A stretch of DNA of 36,006 nt from contig DASSKO010000207.1 of the NCBI GenBank assembly GCA_035690425.1, positions 1 to 36,006 on the forward strand, in the 5' to 3' direction. How positions within the stretch are numbered: the first letter of the stretch is position 1; each line of letters opens with the position of its first letter. The position numbers and the translations under genes were made by a program. Shown here in pieces: positions 1 through 8,127 of the stretch. This DNA is from DASSKO01 sp035690425. Lineage in GTDB: Bacteria; Actinomycetota; Actinomycetes; Propionibacteriales; Nocardioidaceae. The notes beneath the pieces are model-generated. The model saw nothing but the letters and a program-made list of their open reading frames with translations, had not been told where the DNA came from and did no database searches.

Positions 1-289
1 CAGCTACGACCTGCTGCTGACGCCGACGCTTCCCCGGGTGGCCTTCGAGGCCGGCGTCGAGGTGCCTGCGGACTCCACGGCACCCCGCTGGACGAGCTGG
101 ACGCCGTTCAGCTATCCCTTCAACCTCACCCAGCAGCCGGCTGCGACCGTGCCCTGCGGCTTCACCGACGCCGGCTTGCCGGTCGGCCTCCAGGTGGTCG
201 GCCCGCGGCACGCCGACGCGACGGTGCTGCGGGCATGTAAGGCGTTTCAGGACGTGCGACCGTGGATGGACCGTCGGCCCGGCCGGTGA
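1..289 (+). CDS. Amidase signature family protein, C-terminal fragment (5' end outside window)
   Basis: The reading frame is open from base 2, so the gene begins upstream of the window and only about 95 C-terminal residues are seen. The fragment has the late part of the amidase signature fold: 'DLLLTPTLP', then 'PFNLTQQPAATVPCGF' and 'GLPVGLQVVGPRHAD', the usual closing block of GatA/AtzF-like amidases. These enzymes hydrolyse amide bonds with a Ser-cisSer-Lys triad, which lies in the missing N-terminal part. The substrate cannot be told from this end. No GatB or GatC is next to it, so a GatA role is unlikely but not excluded. Confidence 0.85.
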   Translation, partial: SYDLLLTPTLPRVAFEAGVEVPADSTAPRWTSWTPFSYPFNLTQQPAATVPCGFTDAGLPVGLQVVGPRHADATVLRACKAFQDVRPWMDRRPGR

Positions 290-362
290 CGCGGGGCTCA
301 GCAAGGGCGGACGGCAGCGTACGCGCGAGCTGGCTAGCGGGTCCACACCGAGGGTCCTACAC

Positions 363-677
363 ATGAGGGTCGCGTGGGACACGAGTCCGGGGCATCCGGA
401 GCAGCCCAACCAGGACTTCGTCGGTGCCGTGCCCGGCGCCGTCGTGATGCTCGACGGGGCAGGTATCCCGGGCACCGAGAACCTGTGTCATCACGGCGTC
501 ACGTGGTACACCCGGAATCTCGGTGGGGCACTCCTGGCCCGGTTGGCGACACCGTCCGGTCCGCCACTGGCCTCGATCCTTGCTGACTCCATCGACGAGG
601 TGACCGACCGCCGCCTCCTGGGATCTTGCTGGGCGCGCATAGCGCAGGAGAATTGCGTCGGCAAGAGGGGAGAGTGA
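363..677 (+). pseudogene. Truncated PP2C-like phosphatase, N-terminal part only
   Basis: The 104-residue ORF starts at ATG 363 with a GAGGG ribosome-binding site about 8 bases upstream. Residues 1-80 look like the start of a small actinobacterial PP2C-type phosphatase: 'PNQDFVG' corresponds to the first metal-binding Asp motif and 'VMLDGAG' to the second. After about residue 84 ('DEVTDRR') the similarity stops and the remainder is Arg/Cys-rich and unlike the family. The later Asp motifs needed for metal binding are not found in any frame before zapE. I read it as a 3'-deleted remnant without phosphatase activity. The family assignment rests on motif recognition only. Confidence 0.5.
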
Positions 678-725
678 CGTCCCGGTCGAGACTGTCTCGT
701 CTGCGCGCCTGATTGCGGTCTGTCA

Positions 726-1724
726 TCAGCTCTCCCGGCCCAAGGCCGTGAGCCTGCTGATCGCGCGAAAGTACTTCTTGCGGTAGCCGCCCTCGAGGAG
801 CTCTGGGGCGAACACCCGGTCCAGCGGCAGCCCGCTGGCAACGATCGGCAAGCCGCGGTCGTACAGCCTGTCGGCGAGCACGACGAGCCGAAGCGCCACG
901 GCCTGGTCGGTGATCTCACGCACGTCGGTCAACGCCACCGCATCGAGTCCGTCCAGCAGCACGCCATAGCGCGACGGGTGCACGCCCGCGAGGTGACGGG
1001 TGACGTCGACGAAGTGGTCCACCGACGCACCGGGGCGTGCCTGGGCGAACCGACGCACCTCGTCGTCGGAGTACGGCGGCGGCACGTCCGGCCGATCCCG
1101 GTGCCGATAGTCCGGACCCTCGATGCGGCGTACGGCGAACCGTGCCGCCAGTGCCTGGATCTCGCGCTGGAAGTCCTCCGCCGCGAACCTGCCCTCCCCC
1201 AGCCGGCCCAGCAGGGTGTTCGACGTCGCGGCGAGCCAGACGCCGCGGTCGGCGAGCCTGCCGAGCAGGCTGGTGATCAGCACGGTGTCACCGGGGTCGT
1301 CCAGCTCGAACTCGTCGACACACACGAGCTTGAACTCCGCCAGCGACTCGACCGCCGAGGCGAACCCCAGTGCCCCGACCAGATGGGTCAGCTCGACGAA
1401 CGTCGCGAACAACTTGGGGCCGGGCGCCGCGTGCCACAACGAGGCCAGCAGGTGCGTCTTGCCGACGCCGTACCCACCGTCGAGGTATATGCCACCCGGC
1501 CGCTCGCCGGCACGCCTACGGAGCAGCCAGCCGCGCCCGCCGTCGTCGCCGACTCGGGCCGTGAAGTCGCGCAGCGTCTCGAGCGCCTCCGCCTGGCTGG
1601 GATGCTGCGGGTCGCAGCGGTAGGTGTCGAACCGCACCGAGTCGAACCGCGGCGGTGGCACCAGGCCACCGATCAGCCGGTGGGCCGGCACCCGCGGATC
1701 GCGGTCGATCAGATGCTGGGGCAC
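726..1724 (-). CDS. zapE: Cell division protein ZapE / AFG1-like ATPase
   Basis: AFG1/ZapE-family P-loop ATPase of about 332 residues. It shows a Walker A motif 'GGYGVGKTH' near residue 83, a Walker B 'LVCVDEFELDD' in the middle, and the family-typical 'ATSNT' sensor segment. The C-terminus 'GGYRKKYFRAISRLTAL' is also characteristic. ZapE acts at the Z-ring in gammaproteobacteria; the actinobacterial role is less clear. The frame stays open to a GTG at 1778, but that start would run into the divergent reductase gene at 1769. I prefer GTG 1724, which places the conserved 'LIDRDPRVP' near the N-terminus as in relatives. No strong ribosome-binding site is seen at either start. Confidence 0.88.
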   Translation of the reverse strand: MPQHLIDRDPRVPAHRLIGGLVPPPRFDSVRFDTYRCDPQHPSQAEALETLRDFTARVGDDGGRGWLLRRRAGERPGGIYLDGGYGVGKTHLLASLWHAAPGPKLFATFVELTHLVGALGFASAVESLAEFKLVCVDEFELDDPGDTVLITSLLGRLADRGVWLAATSNTLLGRLGEGRFAAEDFQREIQALAARFAVRRIEGPDYRHRDRPDVPPPYSDDEVRRFAQARPGASVDHFVDVTRHLAGVHPSRYGVLLDGLDAVALTDVREITDQAVALRLVVLADRLYDRGLPIVASGLPLDRVFAPELLEGGYRKKYFRAISRLTALGRES

Positions 1725-1768
1725 AGGTCGGAGACTAGTTCGCAGCGACGACTGGCAGGATCGAGAGC

Positions 1769-2506
1769 GTGCAGTCACTCCTCCCCGCGGCGTCGGCGGC
1801 GCTCACCGATGACGACCTGATCCGGCTGTACGCCTATCCGGCCGCGGGCACCTGGGTCCGCAGCAACTTCGTCGGCACGGTCGACGGTGCCGTCCAGGGT
1901 GGCGACGGCCGCTCCGGGTCGATCTCCCCACAGGCCGACCAGCGGTTGTTCGCCCTGCTGCGGTCGCTGTGCGACGTGGTGCTGGTGGGAGCGGGTACGG
2001 CGCGCGCCGAGGGCTACCAGCCGGTGCGGACGGGAGAGGTCGATGCGGCGCTGCGGCACCGGCTGGGCCTCACCGCCCTGCCCGCGGTCGCGGTGGTATC
2101 GGGTTCGCTGGAGCTGGCAGGGGCGCTGCGCTCGCCGGAAGGCGGCCCGGCGCTGGTCCTCACGACGGCGGCGGCTCTGCGCGCGCGGTCGGACACCGTG
2201 CCGACGCACTGGCAAATGATCGTCGCCGGTGAGGAGGAGGTCGATCCCGCTGCCGCGATCGAGCAGCTGGGCGTCCGGGGTCTCCGGCGCATCCAGTGCG
2301 AGGGCGGCCCGGCGCTGCTGCGGGACCTGCTGGCAAGCGACTGCTGTGACGACATCTGCTCGACCATCGCACCCGCAGCGGTCGGCGGCGCCGGTTACCG
2401 GATGACGCGAGGTGCACCGCTGCGGCCGCCGGTCGATCTGCGGCTCGAGCACGTGCTGCACCAGGACGGGACCCTGTTCTGCCGCTACACCCGGATGCGA
2501 GGCTGA
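1769..2506 (+). CDS. Pyrimidine reductase family protein (RibD C-terminal domain)
   Basis: 245 residues with a single RibD_C, dihydrofolate-reductase-like fold. 'VRSNFVGTVDGAV' near residue 30 is the substrate-side strand, 'DVVLVGAGTARAEGY' near residue 70 is the NADPH-binding region, and 'IQCEGGPALLRDLL' near residue 175 is the typical Glu-Gly-Gly-Pro turn. It has no deaminase domain, so it may be a stand-alone reductase of riboflavin synthesis or a paralogue with another substrate. GTG 1769 is preceded by an AGGA-like site. It is divergent from zapE, and its stop lies 4 bases before the DNA ligase start, so the two are probably cotranscribed. Confidence 0.87.
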   Translation: MQSLLPAASAALTDDDLIRLYAYPAAGTWVRSNFVGTVDGAVQGGDGRSGSISPQADQRLFALLRSLCDVVLVGAGTARAEGYQPVRTGEVDAALRHRLGLTALPAVAVVSGSLELAGALRSPEGGPALVLTTAAALRARSDTVPTHWQMIVAGEEEVDPAAAIEQLGVRGLRRIQCEGGPALLRDLLASDCCDDICSTIAPAAVGGAGYRMTRGAPLRPPVDLRLEHVLHQDGTLFCRYTRMRG

Positions 2507-2510
2507 GCAC

Positions 2511-3596
2511 ATGGATCTGCCGGTCAACCCACCGCTGTCGCCCATGCTGGCCAAGGCGGTCAAGCGCATTCCGGCGCCCGGCTCGGTGGAGGGCGGCTAT
2601 CTCTACGAACCCAAGTGGGACGGCTTTCGCTGCATCGTCTTCCGAGACGGCGACGAGGTCGAGCTGGGCAGCCGCAACGAGCGGCCGCTCACGCGGTACT
2701 TCCCGGAGGTGGTCCGCGCGGTGAAGGAGTCGCTTCCCGAACGGTGCGTGGTCGACGGCGAGGTGATCGTCGCTGTGGATGACCGGCTGGAGTTCGAGCG
2801 GCTGCTGGAGCGCATCCACCCCGCCGACTCCCGGGTACGGCGGCTGGCGGAGGAGACGCCTGCGCGGTTCGTCGGTTTCGATCTCCTTGCGCTCGACGAC
2901 GAGTCCTTTGCCGATCGCCCGCTCGCCGAGCGGCGGGCAGCGCTGGAGTCGGCCCTGCATGGCATCGTGCCCCCCATCCACATCAGCGCGGCCACGCGGG
3001 ACGCCGACGTGGCGCACCAGTGGTTCGGCCAGTTCGAGGGCGCCGGGCTCGACGGTGTGATCGCCAAGCCCCTTGCATCGACGTACCAGCCCGGCGTCCG
3101 GGCGATGGCGAAGATCAAGCACGAACGCACAGCCGACGTCGTGGTGGCCGGCTACCGGCTGCACAAGAAGTCGACGCCGGACCGACCGCTGCTGGGTTCG
3201 CTGCTGCTCGGCCTGTACAACGCGGAGGGCTCGCTGCAGCACGTCGGCGTGTCGGCCGCCTTCGCCGCCGCTCGCAGGGCCGAGCTGCTGGACGAGCTGA
3301 TGCCGTTGAAGATCGCGCCGGAGGCGCACCCGTGGGCGGACTGGGCGAGTCCCGGCGACGGGGAGCGCAGGCCCGGCGCGCAGTCTCGGTGGAACGCCGG
3401 CAAGGACCTCAGCTGGGAGCCGCTCGACCCGGTGCTGGTGCTCGAGGTCGGCTACGACCACATGGAGGGCACCCGGTTTCGCCACACCGCGCAGTTCAAG
3501 CGCTGGCGCCCAGACCGGACACCACAGTCGTGCACCTACGAGCAGCTCGAGGAGCCGGTCAGCTACGACCTGGCCGAGGTGCTCAGCGTCCGGTGA
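2511..3596 (+). CDS. ligC: ATP-dependent DNA ligase, LigC type
   Basis: 361-residue ligase with a nucleotidyltransferase core and an OB-fold. The adenylated lysine lies in 'EPKWDGFR' near residue 30. Other core motifs are 'ELGSRNERPL', 'VVDGEVIV', 'FVGFDLLAL', 'GLDGVIAK' and 'MAKIKHERTADVVVAGY'. The C-terminal OB-fold ends with 'EGTRFRHTAQFKRWRPD'. Length and order match mycobacterial LigC rather than the multidomain LigD, since no phosphoesterase or polymerase domain is attached. A matching stand-alone polymerase domain lies convergently at 6927-7988. ATG 2511 is chosen because the longer frame from 2412 would overlap the upstream gene. The family joins nicked or broken DNA in repair; no Ku gene is present in the window. 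Confidence 0.93.
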   Translation: MDLPVNPPLSPMLAKAVKRIPAPGSVEGGYLYEPKWDGFRCIVFRDGDEVELGSRNERPLTRYFPEVVRAVKESLPERCVVDGEVIVAVDDRLEFERLLERIHPADSRVRRLAEETPARFVGFDLLALDDESFADRPLAERRAALESALHGIVPPIHISAATRDADVAHQWFGQFEGAGLDGVIAKPLASTYQPGVRAMAKIKHERTADVVVAGYRLHKKSTPDRPLLGSLLLGLYNAEGSLQHVGVSAAFAAARRAELLDELMPLKIAPEAHPWADWASPGDGERRPGAQSRWNAGKDLSWEPLDPVLVLEVGYDHMEGTRFRHTAQFKRWRPDRTPQSCTYEQLEEPVSYDLAEVLSVR

Positions 3597-4171
3597 CAAG
3601 CAGGCCAGCATGCGCCCCGCCGCCGCTCGACTGGGGCACAGAGGGCAGCGGTCACTCCGACGCGAGAGTGGTTCGATCCTGCAGGCCGGGCACGTCGGAA
3701 GAGACGGACCCCGGCGCAGACGGCTACTGGTCTGAGCCCTCAGATTGGGGTGGCCGCAACATCGGAGGCATCCTAGACGGGAAGTACGGCGACCTGCCCG
3801 CCTACAACGATTGCTTCGAACGTGGCAGCAACGACCTCGGTGTGGACGGCAGCGTGACCGGGGACAGCTGGAAGCTGTACCTGGCGCAGCAAGCCCCTTC
3901 CCCATCGGAGACGCCGCCCCATGCGTCCTCGCCACTGTCGACCGGGCCGGCGTGGGAGCGCTTCGCACGGAACGAGGCCAAGCTCGAGTCAATCGACTGG
4001 ACGTGTCGGGCATCGGTCTACGAAGCACACCTCGACAGCGTCGAGGCCGCCATCACCACCTTCCAAACCGATCACGCGCGCGAGATCGAGCAGGCTCAGG
4101 CGGAGTGGTTGGCGATCGAGGAGCGGGCAGAAGACGTGGGGTTCCATGGCCAGGTCGGGTCGCTCGACTGA
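3593..4171 (+). CDS. Hypothetical protein, orphan ORF after ligC
   Basis: I do not recognise this product. The frame is open for about 192 residues from GTG 3593, which overlaps the ligC stop as GTGA and could be translationally coupled; GTG 3668 is an alternative start. The N-terminal 40 residues are of low complexity. The middle holds 'WGGRNIGGILDGKYGD', and the last 60 residues look like a charged helix containing 'HAREIEQAQAEWLAIEERAED'. There is no signal peptide or membrane segment. The region looks less GC-biased at third positions than its neighbours, which fits acquired or decaying DNA. It may be a real small gene or a fragment. Confidence 0.35.
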   Translation: MTSRPACAPPPLDWGTEGSGHSDARVVRSCRPGTSEETDPGADGYWSEPSDWGGRNIGGILDGKYGDLPAYNDCFERGSNDLGVDGSVTGDSWKLYLAQQAPSPSETPPHASSPLSTGPAWERFARNEAKLESIDWTCRASVYEAHLDSVEAAITTFQTDHAREIEQAQAEWLAIEERAEDVGFHGQVGSLD

Positions 4172-4361
4172 CCAGGAAACGGCACACCGGACCTTGGCGG
4201 ACGGTCGAAGCCTGGGACACCCGGCGGGAAGTGAACGACTACCTCGCCAGTGTGAACTGGACGAAGCGACGCGGAATCGTCACCTTCGTCAGCCCTGACG
4301 GTGCCTACAACGCCCACCCAGTGATGTCCAAGGAGCCGTCTGGCTGAACCCCCGACAAGGC

Positions 4362-5969
4362 TTACTGTGGCTTCGCCCCGATCGTGGAGGCTTGCCGGCC
4401 GGTGAGGCCGAGATCGTGGATCTGCCCGCGGCGGTCGCAGATGAAGATGCGTCCCTGTGGGTTCTGCCAGACGTGGATGCCGGCGAAGGGCTGTTTGACT
4501 CGCCAGCCGTTCGCGAAGGTCTTCACCCGGTGCAGCCGTCTTCGCAGCGGCGCCCCATTGGCCAGCGCGGTGGCGCCGCCTTGGTCGCGGGGCCGGGTGT
4601 GGTCGAAGTCGTCGCTGTCCTTGGCCTGGGCATCAGCGAAGGGGAACGGGCACGAGGGGTTCGCCAGCCGGACTGCCTCGCGCAGGCCACCGGCGAAGTC
4701 GCTGCCCTGCGGCGCCCGCCAGCGAATCTCATCATCGAGGTCGATCACCGGTTTGATCGTGACCCGGTGGTGGCGTAGCCGGTCGAAGGCCTGGTCGGCC
4801 GTGATCGTGCCGTGGCCGTCGATGTCGACACCGCCGGTGCCGGCCCGCCAGGTCTGCTGGCTCATGTGCACATAGACGGTGGCCGCCGGCCACAGGTCTG
4901 TGGCGACCGCGTCGGCCGGAGTGGGGACGTCGGTGGGCCACAAGCCCGGACGCAGGTGCGGATGCGTCACCGGCACCGCGCCGGCCGCGTCGGCATGGGC
5001 GAAACCGTCGGCATCGGTGCCGGCCGCCGCCACCGCAGCGGCGGCCGCGTAGTCGGCCGGGCCCGGCTCGCCGTACTCGGCCGGCGCCGGGGTGCAGGCG
5101 GTATCGGGGACGATCGTGGTGGCCCACGCCGCCGGCGCCTGCCCGCGCATCCACGCCCGGTGGTGCTCGGCCAGCGCCAGCGTCGCCGGCGGGTTCGCCA
5201 ACCAGCCGACCGCGGTGGCCCGGCGCACGTCCTTGGCGTCGGTGTCGCCGAGGTCGCCCAGCATGTCGGCGACCCGGTCGACCGCGGCATCGAACCTGAT
5301 CCCATCGAGGGCGTCGATGTCGGCGCGGATGTGGCGTTGCCCGTCGCGGGCTGAGAACACGTCCACCCGCCGGTCCCGCCTGGCCGCCTCGGCCCGATCG
5401 GCCGCGGCCTGCGGGTCCACCTCGGCCAGCACCTGATCGACCAACTGCCCCAGCCGCTTCGGACCCACCCTCCCCGCGACCACCGCGACCCGCCCATCGA
5501 GCAGCCGCGCGGCGAAGAACGGCAACCAGTGCGCCTCCGCCAAGATCCGCCGCACCTTGAACGCCGCCACCCGGCCAGACTTCAGCTCCGCGAACAACCG
5601 CGGCATCCGATGGCGTAGGTCCAGTCCATCACCAAGCAGCCCGTGGGCCCGTCCGGTCGTGCAATGCAGCTCCGTCGCCAGGTCGGTCTCGGCGAACTCC
5701 GACACCTCCGGCGTCCCGTCGCCGCCGGGGCGGATCGATCGGTCCGCCCCCCGCACCCCCGGCATCGGCGACTCCTCCACCGGCGACGCGTCGGCGAACC
5801 AGCCGAGCACCTCATACCGGCACGCCTCCACATACGCCTCCAACCGCTGCGACGCCACCGCCCACACCAACAGGTCGTCCCGGTCCAGCGCCGACCGGTC
5901 GACGGCCAGCAACGCCCGCGCCAGCTCCGGCCCCGGCTCCATCGCGTCCACCACGTATCTATCGAACAC
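4362..5969 (-). CDS. DUF222 / HNH endonuclease domain protein (13E12 repeat family)
   Basis: 535 residues. The first 330 or so form the helical DUF222 region ('DRDDLLVWAVASQRLEAYVEACRYEVLGWFAD' region, then the 'FAELKSGRVAAFKVRRIL' segment). The C-terminal 110 residues carry an HNH-like module with 'DFDHTRP', 'ALANGAPL' and 'LHRVKT'. The HNH residues His, Asn and His can be traced. The Cys pairs that bind zinc in many relatives are mostly absent: only one Cys precedes 'PFPFAD', and the 'LCRRHH' type motif reads 'LRRRLH'. I believe this belongs to a known zinc-free subfamily. Start is GTG 5969. The family is often multicopy in actinobacterial genomes. A LexA-like box covers the start. Confidence 0.88.
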   Translation of the reverse strand: MFDRYVVDAMEPGPELARALLAVDRSALDRDDLLVWAVASQRLEAYVEACRYEVLGWFADASPVEESPMPGVRGADRSIRPGGDGTPEVSEFAETDLATELHCTTGRAHGLLGDGLDLRHRMPRLFAELKSGRVAAFKVRRILAEAHWLPFFAARLLDGRVAVVAGRVGPKRLGQLVDQVLAEVDPQAAADRAEAARRDRRVDVFSARDGQRHIRADIDALDGIRFDAAVDRVADMLGDLGDTDAKDVRRATAVGWLANPPATLALAEHHRAWMRGQAPAAWATTIVPDTACTPAPAEYGEPGPADYAAAAAVAAAGTDADGFAHADAAGAVPVTHPHLRPGLWPTDVPTPADAVATDLWPAATVYVHMSQQTWRAGTGGVDIDGHGTITADQAFDRLRHHRVTIKPVIDLDDEIRWRAPQGSDFAGGLREAVRLANPSCPFPFADAQAKDSDDFDHTRPRDQGGATALANGAPLRRRLHRVKTFANGWRVKQPFAGIHVWQNPQGRIFICDRRGQIHDLGLTGRQASTIGAKPQ

Positions 5970-5977
5970 ATCTTCGA
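5962..5977 (-). promoter_or_regulatory. LexA/SOS-like box on the DUF222/HNH start codon
   Basis: TCGAACACATCTTCGA matches the actinobacterial SOS box TCGAAC-N4-GTTCGA at 11 of 12 defined positions. It is flanked by a second perfect 8-bp inverted repeat, ATCTATCG (5957-5964) with CGATAGAT (5978-5985), giving a nested dyad. The GTG start (5967-5969) lies inside the box, so LexA binding would block the 5' end of the gene. To my knowledge several mycobacterial 13E12-family genes are LexA regulated, which supports the reading. Confidence 0.55.
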
Positions 5978-6092
5978 CGATAGATCACGCCACCGACAAC
6001 GAATGCATATCGACCCCACCGCTGGCCACAAGTTGTCCGCGGCAGTGGCAAGATGGAGGCACGACGTGCAACGACTGCCAAGGAGCCGCCAG

Positions 6093-6623
6093 ATGTACGA
6101 CGTTGTCCTGCTGATCGAGAAGGCCCTGAGCAAACTCGACGCCGAGCAGGTGGTCTCGTTGCACGAGGAGCTCGACGACACGGTGCACTACCACGTGATC
6201 TTGCCGGTGGAGGACGCCGCGACCCGGATCGAGACGGCGCTGGGGTCGATCGCGGCCAGCGAGGTGCTCGCCACCAGCGCGATGAATTTCCCCGAGACCG
6301 ACCTCGACGAGCTGGAGCGCGAAATCCGCACCGAGTCCGAAGCGCAGCTGGCGACCAGCATGGACCTTCTGCGCGGCGCCCGGCACCAGGTGACCGGCGA
6401 GCTGACCTCCCAGGACCCGGTCGACGCGCTGGCGGTCGGCGTGGAGGCACAGGGCGCGGAGGAGGCCATCGTGATGACCCGTCCGCACGTGGTGTCCGAG
6501 TTCTTCCACTTCGACTGGACGTCGAAGGCTCGCCGCCGCATCGGCGTACCCTGCCTGCACCTGCTCGAGCGGGAGACGTTCGACGAGCAGGCGGGGTCCG
6601 GCGAAGGCGTCACCGGCATGTGA
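6093..6623 (+). CDS. UspA-like stress protein, non-ATP-binding type
   Basis: 176 residues starting at ATG 6093 with AGGAG at 6081-6085. The alternating strands and helices ('HYHVILPVED', 'EEAIVMTRPHVVSEFFHFDW', 'VPCLHLLE') resemble the universal stress protein fold, with the final 'VPCLHLLE' strand matching the usual 'CPVLVV' end. The Gly-x2-Gly-x9-Gly-Ser ATP motif is absent. Relatives are sometimes annotated as indole-3-glycerol phosphate synthase, but none of that enzyme's motifs are here. It lies 27 bases upstream of the GlsB/YeaQ-type membrane gene, so the two may form a small stress operon. The UspA assignment is by overall pattern. Confidence 0.6.
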   Translation: MYDVVLLIEKALSKLDAEQVVSLHEELDDTVHYHVILPVEDAATRIETALGSIAASEVLATSAMNFPETDLDELEREIRTESEAQLATSMDLLRGARHQVTGELTSQDPVDALAVGVEAQGAEEAIVMTRPHVVSEFFHFDWTSKARRRIGVPCLHLLERETFDEQAGSGEGVTGM

Positions 6624-6650
6624 GCGCTCAACAGATCTGAGGGAGAGCCC

Positions 6651-6916
6651 GTGGGAATCATCGGATTCATCGTCTTCGGCCTGGTCGTCGGTGCGCTCGC
6701 ACGCCTGATCAAGCCCGGCAAGCAAATCTCAGCATCTTGATGACGCTGCTGCTCGGCATCGTCGGGTCGCTGATCGGCGGCGTCGTCGCCACCCTGCTCG
6801 ACACCGGCACGTTCACCGAGCTCAACGTGATCGGTGCGGTGGTGGCCATCATCGCGGCCGTGCTGCTTATCGGCGTCGCCGAAGGCGCGTCCGGCCGGGG
6901 CAAGCCCGCGCGCTGA
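6651..6916 (+). pseudogene. GlsB/YeaQ/YmgE family stress membrane protein, split by a frameshift
   Basis: GTG 6651 follows a GGGAGAG site and gives 'GIIGFIVFGLVVGALARLIKPGKQ', the typical first helix of this family, but the frame stops at TGA 6738. The rest of the protein ('NLSILMTLLLGIVGSLIGG', then a C-terminal helix ending 'RGKPAR') continues without loss one frame over, ending at 6916. Adding one A to the AAA at 6724-6726 restores a single protein of about 88 residues. The frame-0 stop overlaps an ATG at 6740, so the second half could start as a coupled peptide. It could be a true mutation or a sequencing error in a short A run. Confidence 0.75.
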
Positions 6917-6926
6917 CGGCAGCGAC

Positions 6927-7988
6927 TCAGCTCTCCCCCGTGCGCGCGCGGGAAGGCTGCACCCGTTTGGGCTCGCCCGGCATCTTCGGATAGTCCGGCG
7001 GGTACGGCATGTCGCCATGCCCCTCGGCCTCGTCGCGTTCGTGCATCTGCAGCAACGGCTCGAGCGAGTGCGCGACCTCGTCGAGCCCGGCCATCAGGTC
7101 ACCGAGCTCTGCCATCCGGTCGGGCACGGTCAAGAGGTTCAGCTGCTCCGGCCGGATCGAGTCCAGCTCCTCCCACCGCACCGGCGTCGAGACCGGCGCT
7201 CCGGGTCGTGGTCGCAGCGAGTACGCGCTGGCGATGGTGCGGTCGCGGGCATTCTGGTTGTAGTCCACGAATACGGTGGTGCCCCGCTGCTCCTTCCACC
7301 ACTTGGTCGTCACCTGACCCGGCGCGCGGCGCTCGAGCTCACGTCCGAAGGCGATCGCCGCGTGCCGCACCTGCGTGAACGTCCAGCGGGGCTCGATGCG
7401 CACGTAGATGTGCACACCTCGGCCGCCGGACGTCTTCGGGAAACCGATGTAACCGAGGTCGTCGAGCAGTCGCCGGGCATCCTGTGCCACCCGCACCGCG
7501 TCGGCGAAGTCGGTGCCCGGCTGCGGATCGAGGTCGATGCGCAGCTCGTCGGGATGGTCGACGTCGTCGCGCCGGACCGGCCACGGGTGAAAGGTGATCG
7601 TGCCGATCTGCGCGGCCCACGCCGCCACCGCCGGCTCGGTCGGGCATACCTCGTCGGCGAAGCGTCCGGACGGGAAGGCGATGCGCGCCGTCTCGACGTA
7701 CTCGGGCGCGCCCTTGGGAATCCGCTTCTGGTAGAACGCGTCGCCGTGTGGGTCGGTGCGGGTGGCCTGCTTGATGCCCTCGTGCACGCCCTTGGGCCAG
7801 CGCTCTAGCGTCGTCGGGCGGTCCCGCAACGCCCGGGTGATGCCCTCGCCCACCGCGGCGTAGTACTGCACGACGTCGCGCTTGGTCGCCTCTGGTGTCG
7901 ACTCCGTCGCCGGGAAGATCACCCGATCCGGGTTGGAGACCCGCACGGCGCGTCCGGCCACCTCGATCTCGATCGCGTCTGCCGCCAC
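6927..7988 (-). CDS. LigD-type polymerase/primase domain protein, stand-alone (PrimPol-C-like)
   Basis: About 353 residues of the archaeo-eukaryotic primase superfamily, as in the LigD polymerase domain. Visible motifs are 'NPDRVIFP' near residue 20, the catalytic metal-binding 'ELRIDLDPQPG' near residue 165, 'TSGGRGVHIYV' near residue 205 (nucleotide-binding Ser and His), and 'FVDYNQNARDRTIASAYS' near residue 270 (third acidic residue). No ligase or phosphoesterase domain is attached. In mycobacteria such proteins are encoded beside LigC and fill gaps with ribonucleotide preference. Here a LigC-type gene lies 3.3 kb away, convergent. The frame runs up to 8240, but homology starts near GTG 7988; GTG 7994 is also possible. 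Confidence 0.92.
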   Translation of the reverse strand: MAADAIEIEVAGRAVRVSNPDRVIFPATESTPEATKRDVVQYYAAVGEGITRALRDRPTTLERWPKGVHEGIKQATRTDPHGDAFYQKRIPKGAPEYVETARIAFPSGRFADEVCPTEPAVAAWAAQIGTITFHPWPVRRDDVDHPDELRIDLDPQPGTDFADAVRVAQDARRLLDDLGYIGFPKTSGGRGVHIYVRIEPRWTFTQVRHAAIAFGRELERRAPGQVTTKWWKEQRGTTVFVDYNQNARDRTIASAYSLRPRPGAPVSTPVRWEELDSIRPEQLNLLTVPDRMAELGDLMAGLDEVAHSLEPLLQMHERDEAEGHGDMPYPPDYPKMPGEPKRVQPSRARTGES

Positions 7989-8114
7989 ACCCACCAACCT
8001 AGGCCACGCAGGCTTTCCGCGGCGGGCTTCCGTGCACCCATTCTGCGGCGTGTTCTGGCGGTGCCTCTTCCCCTGGCGGGCGTTCAGGCGGTACAACCGA
8101 TCGGTCACCACTAT

Positions 8115-8121
8115 GGAGGAG
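8115..8121 (+). promoter_or_regulatory. Ribosome-binding site that selects a TTG start
   Basis: GGAGGAG sits 6 bases before TTG 8128. An in-frame ATG at 8113 overlaps this site and has no good Shine-Dalgarno of its own. The TTG start also gives a classical signal peptide beginning Met-Arg-Arg. Confidence 0.7.
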
Positions 8122-8127
8122 CCCCAG

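Noticed and set aside
978..1820. Long plus-strand ORF opposite zapE
   Set aside because: It is an antisense shadow of a clear ATPase gene, Arg/Gly-rich with no domain.
2160..4028. 622-residue minus-strand ORF opposite ligC
   Set aside because: It is a high-GC shadow; the ligase motifs are on the plus strand.
4172..4347. Short plus-strand ORF tail containing 'VNDYLASVNWTKRRG'
   Set aside because: It looks somewhat protein-like, but has no start of its own outside the overlapping ORF and no known match.
6093..6623. Indole-3-glycerol phosphate synthase, a label sometimes given to relatives
   Set aside because: None of the TIM-barrel motifs of that enzyme are present.
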